64,000 nucleotides of DNA from Tethya wilhelma (GCA_964030475.1 CAXIPT010000045.1:1-64000); one strand, 5' to 3'. Counted from the first letter of the stretch, positions 1-11,185 are shown. Notes: generated by a model from the letters alone, not told the origin. Made by a program: numbers and translations.

Positions 1-1608
1 TCCTCTGCAGTCTTCTTGAACCACTTCCACCTGAACCGTTCACTGCTCTCCAACTTGTGGAACACAGAGAGGACAAATGCACCAATACCACCTAAGGCAT
101 TGATTCATAAATGAGCCATGCAGTTACAGAATAATATTTTTCTTTCTTTAATGGTTTTCTATGCATAAATGCATATAGGGGTGACAAGAAATATCTATGT
201 GCTCATGGTAAAGTTTGATTATAGTTATTAGTGAAGTGTTAGAAGAACATTTTGAGTAAAGTACTTCAGCTTGGGGTCTTCAAACAATTCAACAAACTCA
301 CCACAGAGATGTACAAGGCCAGCACCTGCAAAGTCTAGAAACACAATCTCTCCTAGATTGGTCCCTGATGGGTAGAAGGTGAATCTGTGGTCCTTTGTAG
401 CAGTGAACGTTCCATTGCAGTAGCCGTACGGAGACCATACAAAGGGAGAGTCTTTAATTGGTTGGCCTGACGACCAGAACACACGGGCCAGGAAAGGATG
501 TATGAGAGCCTTTGGGATGAATAGATAACATAGATATATTCAATTCCAGCTGAATTGCAAATTTTTTTCTCTGGGATTATAGCGCCTCCATTTATTCTCC
601 CCTTCAAAAGGGATAGTCCTGACTCCTTAGAGCCTGGCTATGAGGCTATAGTATTGAAGTCTTGCCATAGATAAAGTTACTTGTACCATAGCTAGTGCTC
701 ACTTCAAAGGCACCACCTAGTGTACATTGGCCATGTACACTGTCTAACCACGAGTTGATACACCTAAAAACCTATAGTACACTAGTACATAGCCATGCAC
801 CACATACTGGTTAACCTAGACATGACTTGAACAGTGAGGTTCCTCTATACTCACTTACAGTGACCAAAAATGAGTAGATGAAAATTGCAGGTGCCCTCAT
901 GTGGATGTGTTTCTGTCCCACCAGGGTCCCTCCAAGAATGGTGGCAGTGTTAGTGGCAAAGGTGAACTGAAATGAACGAAGTTCAAACAGTGGCCTTGAT
1001 AATCATAATAGAGCAATTTCATTACTTTATTTTTCTCTTATTACCCGAAAGAACCAGAAGATGTAGTCTTGTTCTTCTCCAACAACAGCTGCATCTGTGT
1101 TGTTAGAGAGGGCATAGCCGAACAGCCAGAAGCCAATGGTACCTCCAAATATGTCGATATACTTCTGCAAAAAAAAATTAAAAACAATCCATGCTTATAA
1201 ACTGAGATCTTGCAAATGCAAAGCTCATGCAGTGATTCCATACTATTTTATACAGAATTATCAAAAACTATGAACTGTTGTTAGTTCCATGAGCCAGATG
1301 TTAGCAAGCAAGATGTGGAACTTTAAATTCAAAACTGAAAGAACCATTATACATAAACAGCATTGTCCTTCAGTAGAGTCAGGAATAGCTAAAATTGTGG
1401 CATGCCATGATCTTTGGTTTTACCGTTAGTACAACTCTCCGCTGGAGGTAGGGTTCTCGCACACTGAAGGCTTGCTCAACGTAGAGAAATCCAGCTTTCT
1501 GGACTCACATCATGCAGAAAGAAAGAACAAATAAATAAATATGAAAATATGCATAGAAGCTAAATTGAGTATAAATTTAATCTCCACCTCCAAACAGAGC
1601 TATTATAC
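1..1608 (-). pseudogene. Ammonium transporter (AMT family), copy 1, partial
   Basis: Exons on the minus strand join in frame into an ammonium transporter, a membrane channel for ammonium/ammonia. Exons seen: 1424-1498, 1045-1164, 859-966, 302-509 and 91 to the window edge. Diagnostic stretches are GGTIGFWLFGYAL in exon 1045-1164 and DFAGAGLVHLCGG spanning the 302 and 91 boundaries, both AMT hallmarks. Donors are GTAAGT or GTGAGT-like; acceptors end in AG. The first two coding exons present in the copy at 4939-6626 are missing: sequence stops at 1608, where a long inverted-repeat element begins. This copy therefore has the 3' part only. It is nearly identical to the second copy (offset 4725 bases), so it may be the other allele rather than a second locus. 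Confidence 0.8.
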
Positions 1609-2490
1609 GGTCAGATAGATCTTTACGTAAAATTAGAGAAATTGCCATGATTAACTCATGGGGAGATTTTACGTGACCCGTCCCATGGGTTAATCATGGG
1701 GAGATTTTACGTGACTTGTGCCCTGATTCAATCATGGCAAGTTTTTACGTCACACGGAAAACATTGCCACAGTTATATGGTACAGTATTAATATGGGAAC
1801 ATTTTACGTAAGTACTCTGACCTCACGTAAAAGCTCCCCATATTATATAGCTTTCTATACTCAAACATGTGGGGATGCTTTAGTTGAGAACTTTGACCTC
1901 ACGTAAAAACTCCCCATTTAATACCATTGGCAACTAATGTGGCCACATTTTACATCAAATACATCTCACTCGAAAGAAGTGTCCTTTGACCTCACGTAAA
2001 ATCTCCCCATATAGTACCATCAGCTATCAATGTGGCCACATTATACACCAAATAGATTTGCTAGTGAGAAGTGCCCTTTGACCTCACGTAAAATCTCCCC
2101 ATTTAAATCATCACTAGTTAGATGGTGGGATTTTTTTAGGCATGAATTTCAACCTTGCATAAAACGTCCCCAGTTATATCCTTTCATCAACTAGTGGGGG
2201 TATTTTAACTGTGGATACATGAACACACTCAGTAGATCATAGCTATAGCTTGTATGTAGGTAGTATATTATGGGACGAAAGAAATTATTACAATGTGATT
2301 ATATAGTTGTTAATTATAACAAGTAGTATTCAAGACTTAATCATGAGGTAGTCATGCAATGCTCAAAGGATCAACTCTGTACTTTGCTTTTGCACACCTG
2401 GTCCACTAAATCAAATTGATGCAGTACAAGAACTAATTCACAAAATTTCCAAGTGGCAAACTTAATTGTGCTAAGTGCTACATGCCCATC
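1609..2490 (+). repeat. Left inverted-repeat arm with arrayed GTAAAA..CTCCCC motifs
   Basis: Motif copies are visible near 1662, 1697, 1740, 1802, 1833, 1901, 1990 and 2081, spaced roughly 40-95 bases. Between some of them a second unit recurs (ATGTGGCCACATTWTACACC). Arrays of short sites inside transposon ends are commonly transposase-binding sites; that role is inferred here. Confidence 0.75.
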
Positions 2491-2579
2491 ATGCAGGGGC
2501 CATAAATTTAAGAAATAATTGTCCCAATAATTATCAGTTACAAAAACTGTGCTTGTGATTTTTATCATTTCTCTCTAGT

Positions 2580-2765
2580 GTGTACGTGTGTGTATGTCCC
2601 CTGTGTGTGTGTGTGTGTGTTTGTGTGTGCATGTGTGTGTGTGTGTGTGTGTGTTTGTGTGTGCATGTGTGTGTGTGTGTGTGTGTGTGTTCTCCTCCTN
2701 TACATGTGTATATGAGTGCTGCGTGGTGCTTGCTTGTGTGTGTGTATGTACATGTGTGTGTCTAG
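2580..2765 (+). repeat. TG dinucleotide microsatellite, interrupted by an N
   Basis: Long TG runs with TTTG and GCATG interruptions. The N at 2700 probably marks a spot the assembler could not resolve. Further CA tracts lie at 3765-3792 and 4095-4140 within the same element. Open frames here are repeat artefacts. Confidence 0.9.
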
Positions 2766-3086
2766 ACAATGATAATTTGCACAATTAATATTAGCTGAGC
2801 TGAAGTCATTGGCTAATGCATGCTTTCCGTTTTACTAAAATTAATGATTTTACCATAGATCATGCAGCACTGATAAGAATTTACTATGATAATTGTTAAG
2901 GTTAGGTTTGTTAAGAAACTGTGTCACGATATAAGCGTGGTTTTGTTACCAAAAAAAAAGTGTGACATTTTGTGATTTTTTTGTTGCAAACACGAATGGA
3001 TATTGTATAGACATGCATCATGTATAATCATCTTACCAATTACCAATCTTACCAATTACCATCTTACGTATTAATGTACCATCAAC

Positions 3087-3371
3087 TTGATGATCCAATC
3101 CCTGGTGTATGTGTTCAGGATAGTGATGGAAAGCTTTAATTTGTGGTCGCCTGTGAAGATATCTAGAGACTGTGTGAGGGCTACTAGTGATGTAGGATCT
3201 AGTGATGGATCATCTGCCAGTGATATTGATCATTTTCTTATGCCACCTGAGATTAGCATGATTAATTTTGAGCCTAGAGATGGTCGATCTGGTTTTGAGG
3301 TTGTGAAGCATGATGATGAAGAGTTATGGATTCCAGTTGCGCACAAAACAAGATCTCGGTTAAAGTCTTAA
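3087..3371 (+). CDS. Short unrecognised ORF inside the long inverted-repeat element
   Basis: 94 codons, ending VAHKTRSRLKS, acidic and Ser/Asp-rich in the middle (SSDGSSASDIDHF). It sits near the centre of the 1609-4937 element. I do not recognise a family. It could be the remnant C-terminus of a captured or element-encoded protein, or a chance frame. Confidence 0.3.
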   Translation: MMIQSLVYVFRIVMESFNLWSPVKISRDCVRATSDVGSSDGSSASDIDHFLMPPEISMINFEPRDGRSGFEVVKHDDEELWIPVAHKTRSRLKS

Positions 3372-3759
3372 ACTTTTTACTTTCTAAATTTTTGTTTGGT
3401 GCTTGATGTATATATATGTGTTTGTCTGTGTGTTTGTTTGTCCCCCTTTGCGCCTATTGTGGCATGTATTTTGAGATAATAATAATAAATAATAATAATA
3501 ATGAGCAATTTATTAATTACTGTGCATGGCTAAAAAGAATTTAGTGGTACGTAGCCTTGTACTTGGCCTTAATGATTACCGGTAATCAAAGAAACTATGT
3601 CACTATAATATAAGTGCTGTTAAGTTTTGACGTTTAGGACATTCTATGACCTTTTGTGATGTTTTTGTTTTGTTTCCAGCATGATCTTGCTAGGTACCAC
3701 ATTTGGATACTAGCCATATATACGTACATATACTGTACTACATATTGCACATTTGTCAA

Positions 3760-3795
<36 letters not shown>

Positions 3796-4090
3796 CACAC
3801 TAGCTCCTTCAATTCCACCACAACACTCTCCCACTTTCTATGCTGCATCCTTTTCATGAAAAAAATCAGCCAAAGATACAATCCACAAAAAACAACAACA
3901 ACACAAAAAACAATTAAACCATCATTACTATAAGCTATTTAAAATTGAAGAAAGATTTTTAGTACATACATAACTATGTTATAATTAATAGGCATGTAGT
4001 CGTATAGACGTATTTCCTTAATTACCAGTCCTTAAGCCAACACACAGCTGAGTGTAGGTCATGCACACACATACACAATTGCACACACAC

Positions 4091-4140
<50 letters not shown>
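3760..4140. repeat. CA microsatellites and AT-rich spacer
   Basis: Two CA runs flank low-complexity AT-rich DNA within the element interior. No gene seen. Confidence 0.8.
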
Positions 4141-4142
<2 letters not shown>

Positions 4143-4937
4143 TAAGTTTGCCACTCGGAAATTTTGTGAATAATTAGTTCTTGCACCGCATTAATTTAAC
4201 TTAGTCTATTCAGTGCTGAGACCAGGTGCATGTGCAAAAGCAAAGTACAGAGTTCGGTTGATCATCTCAGCACTGCGTAACTACAATACAAGCTATAGCT
4301 ATGATCTATACTGAGTGTGTTCATGTATCCACAGTTATAAAATACCCCCACTAGTTGATGAAAGGATATAACTGGGGACGTTTTATGCAAGGTTGAAATT
4401 CATGCCTAAAAAAATCCCACCATCTAACTAGTGATGATTTAAATGGGGAGATTTTACGTGAGGTCAAAGGGCACTTCTCACTAGCAAATCTATTTGGTGT
4501 ATAATGTGGCCACATTGATAGCTGATGGTACTATATGGGGAGATTTTACGTGAGGTCAAAGGACACTTCTTTTGAGTGAGATGTATTTGGTGTAAAATGT
4601 GGCCACATTAGTTGCCAATGGTATTGAAATGGGGAGATTTTACGTGAGGTCAAAGTTCTTGACTAAAGCATCCCCACATGTTTGAGTATAGAAAGCTATA
4701 TTATATGGGGAGCTTTTACGTGAGGTCAGAGTACTTACGTAAAATCTTCCCATATAAATACTGTACCATATAACTGTGGCAATGTTTTCCGTGTGACGTA
4801 AAAACTTGCCATGATTGAATCAGGGTAGAAGTGACGTAAAACTCCCCCATGATTAACCCATGGGACAGGTCACGTAAAATCTTCCCATGAGTTAATCATG
4901 GCAATTTCTCTAATTTTACGTAAAGATCTATCTGACC
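4137..4937 (-). repeat. Right inverted-repeat arm of the 1609-4937 element
   Basis: Reverse complement of the left arm, including the ordered motif array and the terminal AGATCTATCTGACC. Small differences from the left arm are single substitutions and short indels, so the arms are old enough to have diverged slightly. Confidence 0.75.
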
Positions 4938-4938
4938 N

Positions 4939-6626
4939 TTTGATTATAGTTATTAGTGAAGTGTTAGAAGAACATTTTGAGTAAAGTACTTCAGCTTGGG
5001 GTCTTCAAACAATTCAACAAACTCACCACAGAGATGTACAAGGCCAGCACCTGCAAAGTCTAGAAACACAATCTCTCCTAGATTGGTCCCTGATGGGTAG
5101 AAGGTGAATCTGTGGTCCTTTGTAGCAGTGAACGTTCCATTGCAGTAGCCGTACGGAGACCATACAAAGGGAGAGTCTTTAATTGGTTGGCCTGACGACC
5201 AGAACACACGGGCCAGGAAAGGATGTATGAGAGCCTTTGGGATGAATAGATAACATAGATAAATTCAATTCCAGCTGAATTGCAAATTTTTTTCTCTGGG
5301 ATTATAGCGCCTCCATTTATTCTCCCCTTCAAAAGGGATAGTCCTGACTCATTAGAGCCTGGCTATGAGGCTATAGTATTGAAGTCTTGCCATAGATAAA
5401 GTTACTTGTACCATAGCTAGTGCTCACTTCAAAGGCACCACCTAGTGTACATTGGCCATGTACACTGTCTAACCACGAGTTGATACACCTAAAAACCTAT
5501 AGTACACTAGTACATAGCCATGCACCACATACTGGTTAACCTAGACATGACTTGAACAGTGAGGTTCCTCTATACTCACTTACAGTGACCAAAAATGAGT
5601 AGATGAAAATTGCAGGTGCCCTCATGTGGATGTGTTTCTGTCCCACCAGGGTCCCTCCAAGAATGGTGGCAGTGTTAGTGGCAAAGGTGAACTGAAATGA
5701 ACGAAGTTCAAACAGTGGCCTTGATAATCATAATAGAGCAATTTCATTACTTTATTTTTCTCTTATTACCCGAAAGAACCAGAAGATGTAGTCTTGTTCT
5801 TCTCCAACAACAGCTGCATCTGTGTTGTTAGAGAGGGCATAGCCGAACAGCCAGAAGCCAATGGTACCTCCAAATATGTCGATATATTTCTGCAAAAAAA
5901 AATTAAAAACAATCCATGCTTATAAACTGAGATCTTGCAAATGCAAAGCTCATGCAGTGATTCCATACTATTTTATACAGAATTATCAAAAACTATGAAC
6001 TGTTGTTAGTTCCATGAGCCAGATGTTAGCAAGCAAGATGTGGAACTTTAAATTCAAAACTGAAAGAACCATTATACATAAACAGCATTGTCCTTCAGTA
6101 GAGTCAGGAATAGCTAAATTGTGGCATGCCATGATCTTTGGTTTTTACCGTTAGTACAACTCTCCGCTGGAGGTAGGGTTCTCGCACACTGAAGGCTTGC
6201 TCAACGTAGAGAAATCCAGCTTTCTGGACTCACATCATGCAGAAAGAAAGAACAAATAAATAAATATGAAAATATGCATAGAAGCTAAATTGAGTATAAA
6301 TTTAATCTCCACCTCCAAACAGAGCTATTATACTTACCATGAAGAACATGAGAATAGCACACTGCACCACCCAGGCTGCACTAGGATTGTCATAGCGATC
6401 AGAATAGTAGCTTCCCTAAACAAACAAACCACACTACAGTAAATAGTGTGGAAACTTGCCACTGGTTTTGCAATCTTACTGCAATTTATTCTCATACCTC
6501 ACAATTGGAATCAGCCTGGACACGACTAAAGCACTCGCTCAAGTAATCTGGGCACTCGCTATCGTTCACAAAGCACGGCCCAGCACGATGAGAGAGGTTG
6601 TCAGCTGCTAGCTCCAAACAAGACAT
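4939..6626 (-). CDS. Ammonium transporter (AMT family), copy 2, N-terminal half
   Basis: Six coding exons on the minus strand: 6498-6626 (first Met at 6626), 6338-6415, 6149-6223, 5770-5889, 5584-5691 and 5027-5234. They encode about 239 residues of a family usually near 450-500. The first exon is a Cys-rich extracellular N-terminus with CFVNDSECPDYLSECF. It is followed by membrane segments (AAWVVQCAILMFFM, then GGTIGFWLFGYAL) and by DFAGAGLVHLCG. Exon lengths of 78, 75, 120 and 108 bases are all multiples of three, which supports the splice sites. The next exon, beginning GGIGAFVLSVFH, is seen only at 1-91 in copy 1. The reading could begin further upstream, because an acceptor-like TTTAAAG lies before the Met. 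The copy starts right after the single N at 4938. Confidence 0.8.
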
Positions 6627-7009
6627 GTTGCATGCAATTGAACTCTGACCTTTAAAAGGAATGGTTATTAAAATGTTATTAATTATAATTAACTTCCTTT
6701 TATGAATACAAACATCCGAAAAAGCATTAGCAATATACATACATGCATGTGTGTGTATGTGAGTGTACATGTGACAGCAAATATAATATGGCTAAAATTT
6801 TCAATATTAAATTTCATTGTTTGCTGCTGACTATCTTTGGAGGGTCTATAGCTCCCCATGTGCGGCCTTGATTTTGTCAGGACTCACTAACGAGGGGTCC
6901 TTGGCACAGTACCTTGTCTCTTGGAAGGTCATCAAATGAATCTGAAAGAAAATTGAACAGAGTTTGCTTGTTGAAAGTTTGGGAAACACACGCAGATTTT
7001 GTCTACGTA
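6627..7009. other. Upstream flank of the ammonium transporter
   Basis: Non-coding in appearance. A tiny minus-strand exon-like piece with TTTCTTTCAG before it lies around 6913-6941, but it is too short to support. Promoter elements could not be identified. Confidence 0.4.
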
Positions 7010-7018
7010 GCTATAGAG
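7010..7018 (+). repeat. 9-bp target-site duplication, left (GCTATAGAG)
   Basis: Identical to 13242-13250. It flanks the inverted-repeat element at 7019-13241. Confidence 0.85.
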
Positions 7019-7809
7019 TAGCCTTGTCCCCAGGCCCCTCCCTCCTCGAAAAATAAGGAGGGAGATCTAGAGTGGCCGGCCTGGTACGCGACATCATAGG
7101 AAATACGTCACTTTTAATTGAGCGTAGGTGGAGTAACCGCAAACAGACAACTCTGATCTTGCCACCTACGCATAGCACAATCAACTAATTTTATACAGAG
7201 CATTGAAGTTTCAAATACAGCAGCCAAGAGTATATCATACGTACGGTAGTACGTATAGTAGGAATGGGCTGACTGTCCCATTGACACAATGTAAAATGTT
7301 GATGCTTATTAACTTTCAAGAAAAGGAAGATAAGCCTTCAAATGCATTTTATAGCCTCCCCCATACAGTTTTCTTACTGCATTAACGAAGAAAACTGGCA
7401 GAAAGTCTCTAGAGCACTCTGGAGAGAGCGCTGGCAAGAAGCCACAAGAGTGCAATTTTGTTCCCCTTCATTCCTTCCTAACTGACTTACTTGAACGTGA
7501 TTTCCGGACAAACAAAAGACACTAGCCAACTTTGACAATATAGTGAGACTTCATTTCATGCACAGTACGTCCTTTTCGACTCGTTTGCTGGCGAAAAGGC
7601 AGCAAACAAAATCTAGGCAGCTTTGAAACTCTCGATATAAAATACTGTACTTTTTAGCTAGCCATTTTGATGTAGGTAAAGGTCGTCAATAGACTACGTG
7701 GTTTGCATGCGCATCAAATGTACACTTCTGCTTTTGTAGAGACGGACTAGTCTGCTGTGTGATTGTCTCCATGCAATTGAGCACCTTGGTGTTTAAAAAA
7801 GTGAATGAA

Positions 7810-8164
7810 CAAGTAGTAAAAATTTTATAAAAATGAGAAGTGTAGGAATGGGCAGTGCGGTAAAAGCAATGAAACAAGGTAAGTCTCTGAATTTCGGCAC
7901 ATGACTACTTCATTTTTTTGTGCCCTACTCTTTGTGTATCTACATTCTAAATGCTTGTTACTTCATCTAAATTAGTCAAGTGATTGCTTACATTGACTCA
8001 TGAGCCAAATGACCGACATTTGTAATGATAGAATTCTAACTTGCAATTGACTCATGAAAATGAAGTAGTCATGAGCCGAAATTCAGAGACTTGCCTTGTT
8101 TCATTGCTTTTTACCGCACTGCCCATTCCTATACTTCTCATTTTTATACAATTTTTACTACTTG
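7810..8164. mobile_element. Foldback MITE (family C)
   Basis: Inverted arms beginning CAAGTAGTAAAAATTTTATA and including GGAATGGGCAGTGCGGTAAAA, with a short unique centre. Relatives lie at 16769-17112, 24949-25358 and (half) 45118-45238. Non-coding. Confidence 0.75.
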
Positions 8165-8368
8165 TTATTATATACTCTTGCAGCAGCTAAATTGAGTCTT
8201 TTTTGAGCTAGTTACAAAGAAAAATGGCTGAAGCTATGATGGAACAGCTTTATTTGTCCAAGCACTTTGTTTTTTGGTCGATTTCAACATTTTATAGCCG
8301 TACCTTCTTCTTCTTCTTTTTTGCCTCCACTTGAGGAGAGTTGCCCTGCTTGGGCCTGATACAAAAGT

Positions 8369-8372
8369 AGAC
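8369..8372 (+). repeat. 4-bp target duplication AGAC, left side
   Basis: Repeated at 11724-11727. The uninserted copy at 17311-17314 has AGAC once, so four bases were duplicated on insertion. Confidence 0.8.
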
Positions 8373-8855
8373 CAGTCCAAACGCATGCTCGCGTATTCAC
8401 GTGATTTTAATTTTTACCACGCCCCAAATGTGTTGCTTTTTGAAGGACCTCGTGTTGTTTGGAACCTTGAATTTTCAACGTATTGTTGAACGCTCTTAGT
8501 CATTATTCTGACTGCCTCTGGCTGTTGTTTGTCAAGAAATATAGTTGTTTGTTTGTAAAAGTTGGACATTATCCATTCATCTACTAAAATTCTGCTGAAA
8601 ATGGTGATCTAACGACTGAATCGCTGCCAATTGTGTTGACAAGTATTTTACAAAGTCGAGTTTTGCAGACACAAAGTAAGTTGTACACAGCTAAGAGTTT
8701 TATGTCAATAAGCTGAATGCATGGTTAACTTGATAAACCCGTTTGTTAGTTTATATCTCCCCCAAAACGGGTTTGTGCAATGTCTGTGAAACAGTTATTT
8801 ATCAAGAATAAAATCAACACGTGAGAGCACAGAGTACAAAATAATGAGTTATGTT

Positions 8856-9986
8856 TTAGTCATAATATTCTATGTAGTCTTCATGATCCATGTCGGTAAT
8901 AACTTCTGTTTCATAATATGGTTCATCCTGTCCATCACAGTCACTTTCACTATCAGAATCACTATCGATATCAGACTCAGTATCATACTCATAACTACGT
9001 TTTCTCTTTCTTCCTGATCTAATCTCTTGCAATTCTACTTTGTCTTCATCATGTTCAATGTTTCCAGTTACATTTGTACATTGTTTGCACTCGCATGCAG
9101 GGCCACATGTTTGGTTGCGTTTACGGCAGCCACAGCGACTTCCACAGCCTGTCTTACAATGGCACCCTTTGCAAAGAAAGAGGAGGTTTTTTGAAATGCT
9201 GTTCACAACATCAGGATCTTCCCAGTCAATCTGGTACTGATCTCCCTCCTTGGACCATCCATACTGTAGAGGGTCGAGAAGTGTGGGGATTCTGCATACT
9301 GACTGCTGCCACATGTTTCCCACCCAGCTACTCCTTAGCCAATGCCTGTGGAGTGCCGTAATTGTTGGCAGACGTTCCTCTTCTGACACAATTCTCTCAC
9401 TTACCACGGATCTAATGGTGTCCAGCCATGATTTGTGCTGTTCTTGAGGTGAGAGTGTGTTTGTTTGTGAATAGTAGAGTTGTTGAGGGGTTTCAATGTC
9501 TAGTTGAGACACCATTGCAGATAGATATTTCTTTAAATACATACTGCCAACGAGTCTCACAAAGGCTAAGAAATTGGTTTCAATGTCACCAGTGTAACTC
9601 AGAGTTCCTGGTAGTTCTGTGTTACAAATAAATGAACAATTCTGGTAGAGTGTGTTCAAAAATGAGGCTTTGCCAAATCCAGTGAAAAATGATACATAAT
9701 CACACCCACTGCAGATGTACAGAGTTTGAAGAACAAATGAATGTTCTTCTTTAGGAATAGGGGCAAGATCAGGATCATTGTTCAGATTGTCTCGTAGAGT
9801 GTCTAAGTCTATGTACTGTGTTTCACTCGAATGTGGAAGACTGATTTGAACTGTTATTTGTTTGATTGTTGGGAAAGCTAATGCAACACCAATATTGTAC
9901 ACATCTGTGTCTGGTGAATGAACTAAGACCTTTGTACCATTTGTTTGGAGAACATGTCTCCATATTCTCATGTCTGTTTCATTCAC
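8856..9986 (-). CDS. XPG/PIN-like nuclease fragment fused to CXC domain, acidic tail
   Basis: 376 codons. Residues 22-31 (VHSPDTDVYN) and 91-107 (ICSGCDY..FTGFGKA) match the pattern of XPG/FEN1-type PIN nucleases, where Asp26, Asp28 and Asp96 would bind metal and the GFGK would be the helix-hairpin-like segment. Residues 272-303 (CKGCHCKTGC..CGC..C.PACECKQC) form a tesmin/TSO1-type CXC zinc domain, normally DNA-binding. A basic patch RKRKR (326-330) and a long Asp/Glu/Ser tail follow. It is the C-terminal part of a larger transposon protein: a matching upstream portion, ending at a GMFL motif, survives at 30578-31665. The Met used is internal to the family. A C-terminal copy lies at 32880-33141. 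Confidence 0.7.
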   Translation of the reverse strand: MNETDMRIWRHVLQTNGTKVLVHSPDTDVYNIGVALAFPTIKQITVQISLPHSSETQYIDLDTLRDNLNNDPDLAPIPKEEHSFVLQTLYICSGCDYVSFFTGFGKASFLNTLYQNCSFICNTELPGTLSYTGDIETNFLAFVRLVGSMYLKKYLSAMVSQLDIETPQQLYYSQTNTLSPQEQHKSWLDTIRSVVSERIVSEEERLPTITALHRHWLRSSWVGNMWQQSVCRIPTLLDPLQYGWSKEGDQYQIDWEDPDVVNSISKNLLFLCKGCHCKTGCGSRCGCRKRNQTCGPACECKQCTNVTGNIEHDEDKVELQEIRSGRKRKRSYEYDTESDIDSDSDSESDCDGQDEPYYETEVITDMDHEDYIEYYD

Positions 9987-11079
9987 ATTGCTGCTGTATT
10001 GCCTCAGCAGTTGTGGTAGTTGACTGCTTGTTAATGCCCATGCACAAGTACTCTAGTTCACTAGAGAGCTCATGATGTTCAATTTTTTGCTTTCGTGTGC
10101 TGCTTAAGGCCCATGACAGGGTTTTGAGCAAATTACATCCATTTCTATACAATATTACTCCAATTTTTTTTTGTATACAAGTATAGCTTAGGATGTTTTG
10201 CATCTTTTGCTTTATTTGTTTCAGCAACCATGTGGTTGAGTACTTAACTCGACTATCATTCAGGTCTAAGAAAAGAGTTGAATGGTTGTGTGGCTCATTG
10301 GTATACACATTCAGAAACCATTCAGATGCCTGAGGGAGAAGCACTGCCTTATCCTCCAGAAAAAGTCTACCCAATGAAATCACTGTGTGCAGTGTGGCTA
10401 GCTCTACAGCATCAGAGCATCCCTCGAGAGAACTTTGCCAGGCCTGTAAAGCTTCGTTTAGTATCTCTAAACTTGGTGGTGCTGTATTGGTGTGCTCTAC
10501 AATTGCTAAGTGAGCCTTATAGCAATGTGTACACAGGACATCACCAGGTGTAATGCTGGTTTCTATTCCTGCATTTTGGTAGTGAGAATTAATTACACCT
10601 GTAGCTGGACAATGTCTCGTGAAGTGTGTACCGTGTTTTGGTGTGGCTTTACAGTCTGCACATGCTGGTGGCTTATGCATTTCTCTGTACAAGTAGTTGT
10701 AGTGCTCACTGCAGTAGTGCTTGCTCAAGCTACTCTCATTGTTTGTGCTTATGGTACTGGATTTTATGATTTTCGTATCTTCAGAGGATTTATTACACTG
10801 AGGATAAGCACAAGAGTATACTAGCTGTGTCTTCACCTTGCCAACCTTCCACTTTGGTACAAATGTATTACTGTTACAATACCTATTGGCTTCTGTCTTG
10901 TGTGCTCTGCATATGCACAAGTCATGAGGTGGTTTCTTCCCTAAGTGTTTAATTATCCATTCTTGTTCATATCTGGAAAACTGACTGAAATGACTATACT
11001 GTGTTTGCTCCCTTCCACACAGGAAACATCGGTCACAGGGGCGATGTTTATGATGAATACTGAATTGTGATGTCATCAT
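9979..11079 (-). CDS. Cys-rich N-terminal protein of the Academ-like transposon
   Basis: 366 codons starting MMTSQFSIHH. An N-terminal CxxCxxC cluster (residues 15-21) and CICRAH near 55-60 look zinc-binding. A second cluster, CADCKATPKHGTHFTRHC, is followed by CTHCYKAH. These His/Cys groups suggest a DNA-binding zinc protein. A polypyrimidine tract and CAG lie just before the Met, so an upstream exon is likely. The frame overlaps the next ORF by 8 bases, and its last ~20 residues differ from the copy at 28595-28912; the original protein was probably one long product now joined across a deletion. Further copies: 21905-22560 and 28152-28760. Confidence 0.65.
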   Translation of the reverse strand: MMTSQFSIHHKHRPCDRCFLCGREQTQYSHFSQFSRYEQEWIIKHLGKKPPHDLCICRAHKTEANRYCNSNTFVPKWKVGKVKTQLVYSCAYPQCNKSSEDTKIIKSSTISTNNESSLSKHYCSEHYNYLYREMHKPPACADCKATPKHGTHFTRHCPATGVINSHYQNAGIETSITPGDVLCTHCYKAHLAIVEHTNTAPPSLEILNEALQAWQSSLEGCSDAVELATLHTVISLGRLFLEDKAVLLPQASEWFLNVYTNEPHNHSTLFLDLNDSRVKYSTTWLLKQIKQKMQNILSYTCIQKKIGVILYRNGCNLLKTLSWALSSTRKQKIEHHELSSELEYLCMGINKQSTTTTAEAIQQQCE

Positions 11080-11145
11080 GGGCCTGAAAACAGTTTGAAG
11101 AGTTACATCATGTTGCTGAATTGCTTGAATACCCCAATCAAGTTT

Positions 11146-11148
<3 letters not shown>

Positions 11149-11185
<37 letters not shown>
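11149..11185 (+). repeat. CT microsatellite
   Basis: Tract of CT repeats just upstream (in the gene's direction) of the Cys-rich ORF. The same AG tract precedes the copy at 21831-21850, so it belongs to the transposon. Confidence 0.9.

Larger units (their letters stand above)
1609..4937. mobile_element. 3.3-kb element with very long terminal inverted repeats
   Basis: It begins GGTCAGATAGATCTTTACG, and its exact inverse ends at 4937. The arms run about 1609-2490 and 4137-4937 and stay alignable almost throughout. Each arm contains many copies, in both orientations, of a motif like CCTCACGTAAAATCTCCCC. Inside are dinucleotide repeats and one short ORF (3087-3371), but no recognisable transposase, so this looks non-autonomous. 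Left flank is AMT intron sequence; right flank is an N, so no target duplication can be read. A third arm of the family lies at 17989-18389. Superfamily unknown. Confidence 0.8.
7388..8372 (+). repeat. Body of Mutator-like element, duplicated at 16343-17314
   Basis: Near-identical to the segment after the N at 16342. It starts GAAAACTGGCAGAAAGTC and includes the foldback at 7810-8164. No coding capacity recognised; short frames across it are not conserved. Confidence 0.8.

Noticed and set aside
2565..2788. Open frames of repeated Cys-Val or His-Thr
   Set aside because: They are translations of a TG/CA microsatellite.
6913..6941. Tiny minus-strand exon upstream of the ammonium transporter
   Set aside because: Splice signals fit but 29 bases are too little to support a call.
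7388..8164. Regularly spaced repeats considered as a CRISPR array
   Set aside because: Foldback MITEs in a eukaryotic genome; no uniform direct repeats with unique spacers.
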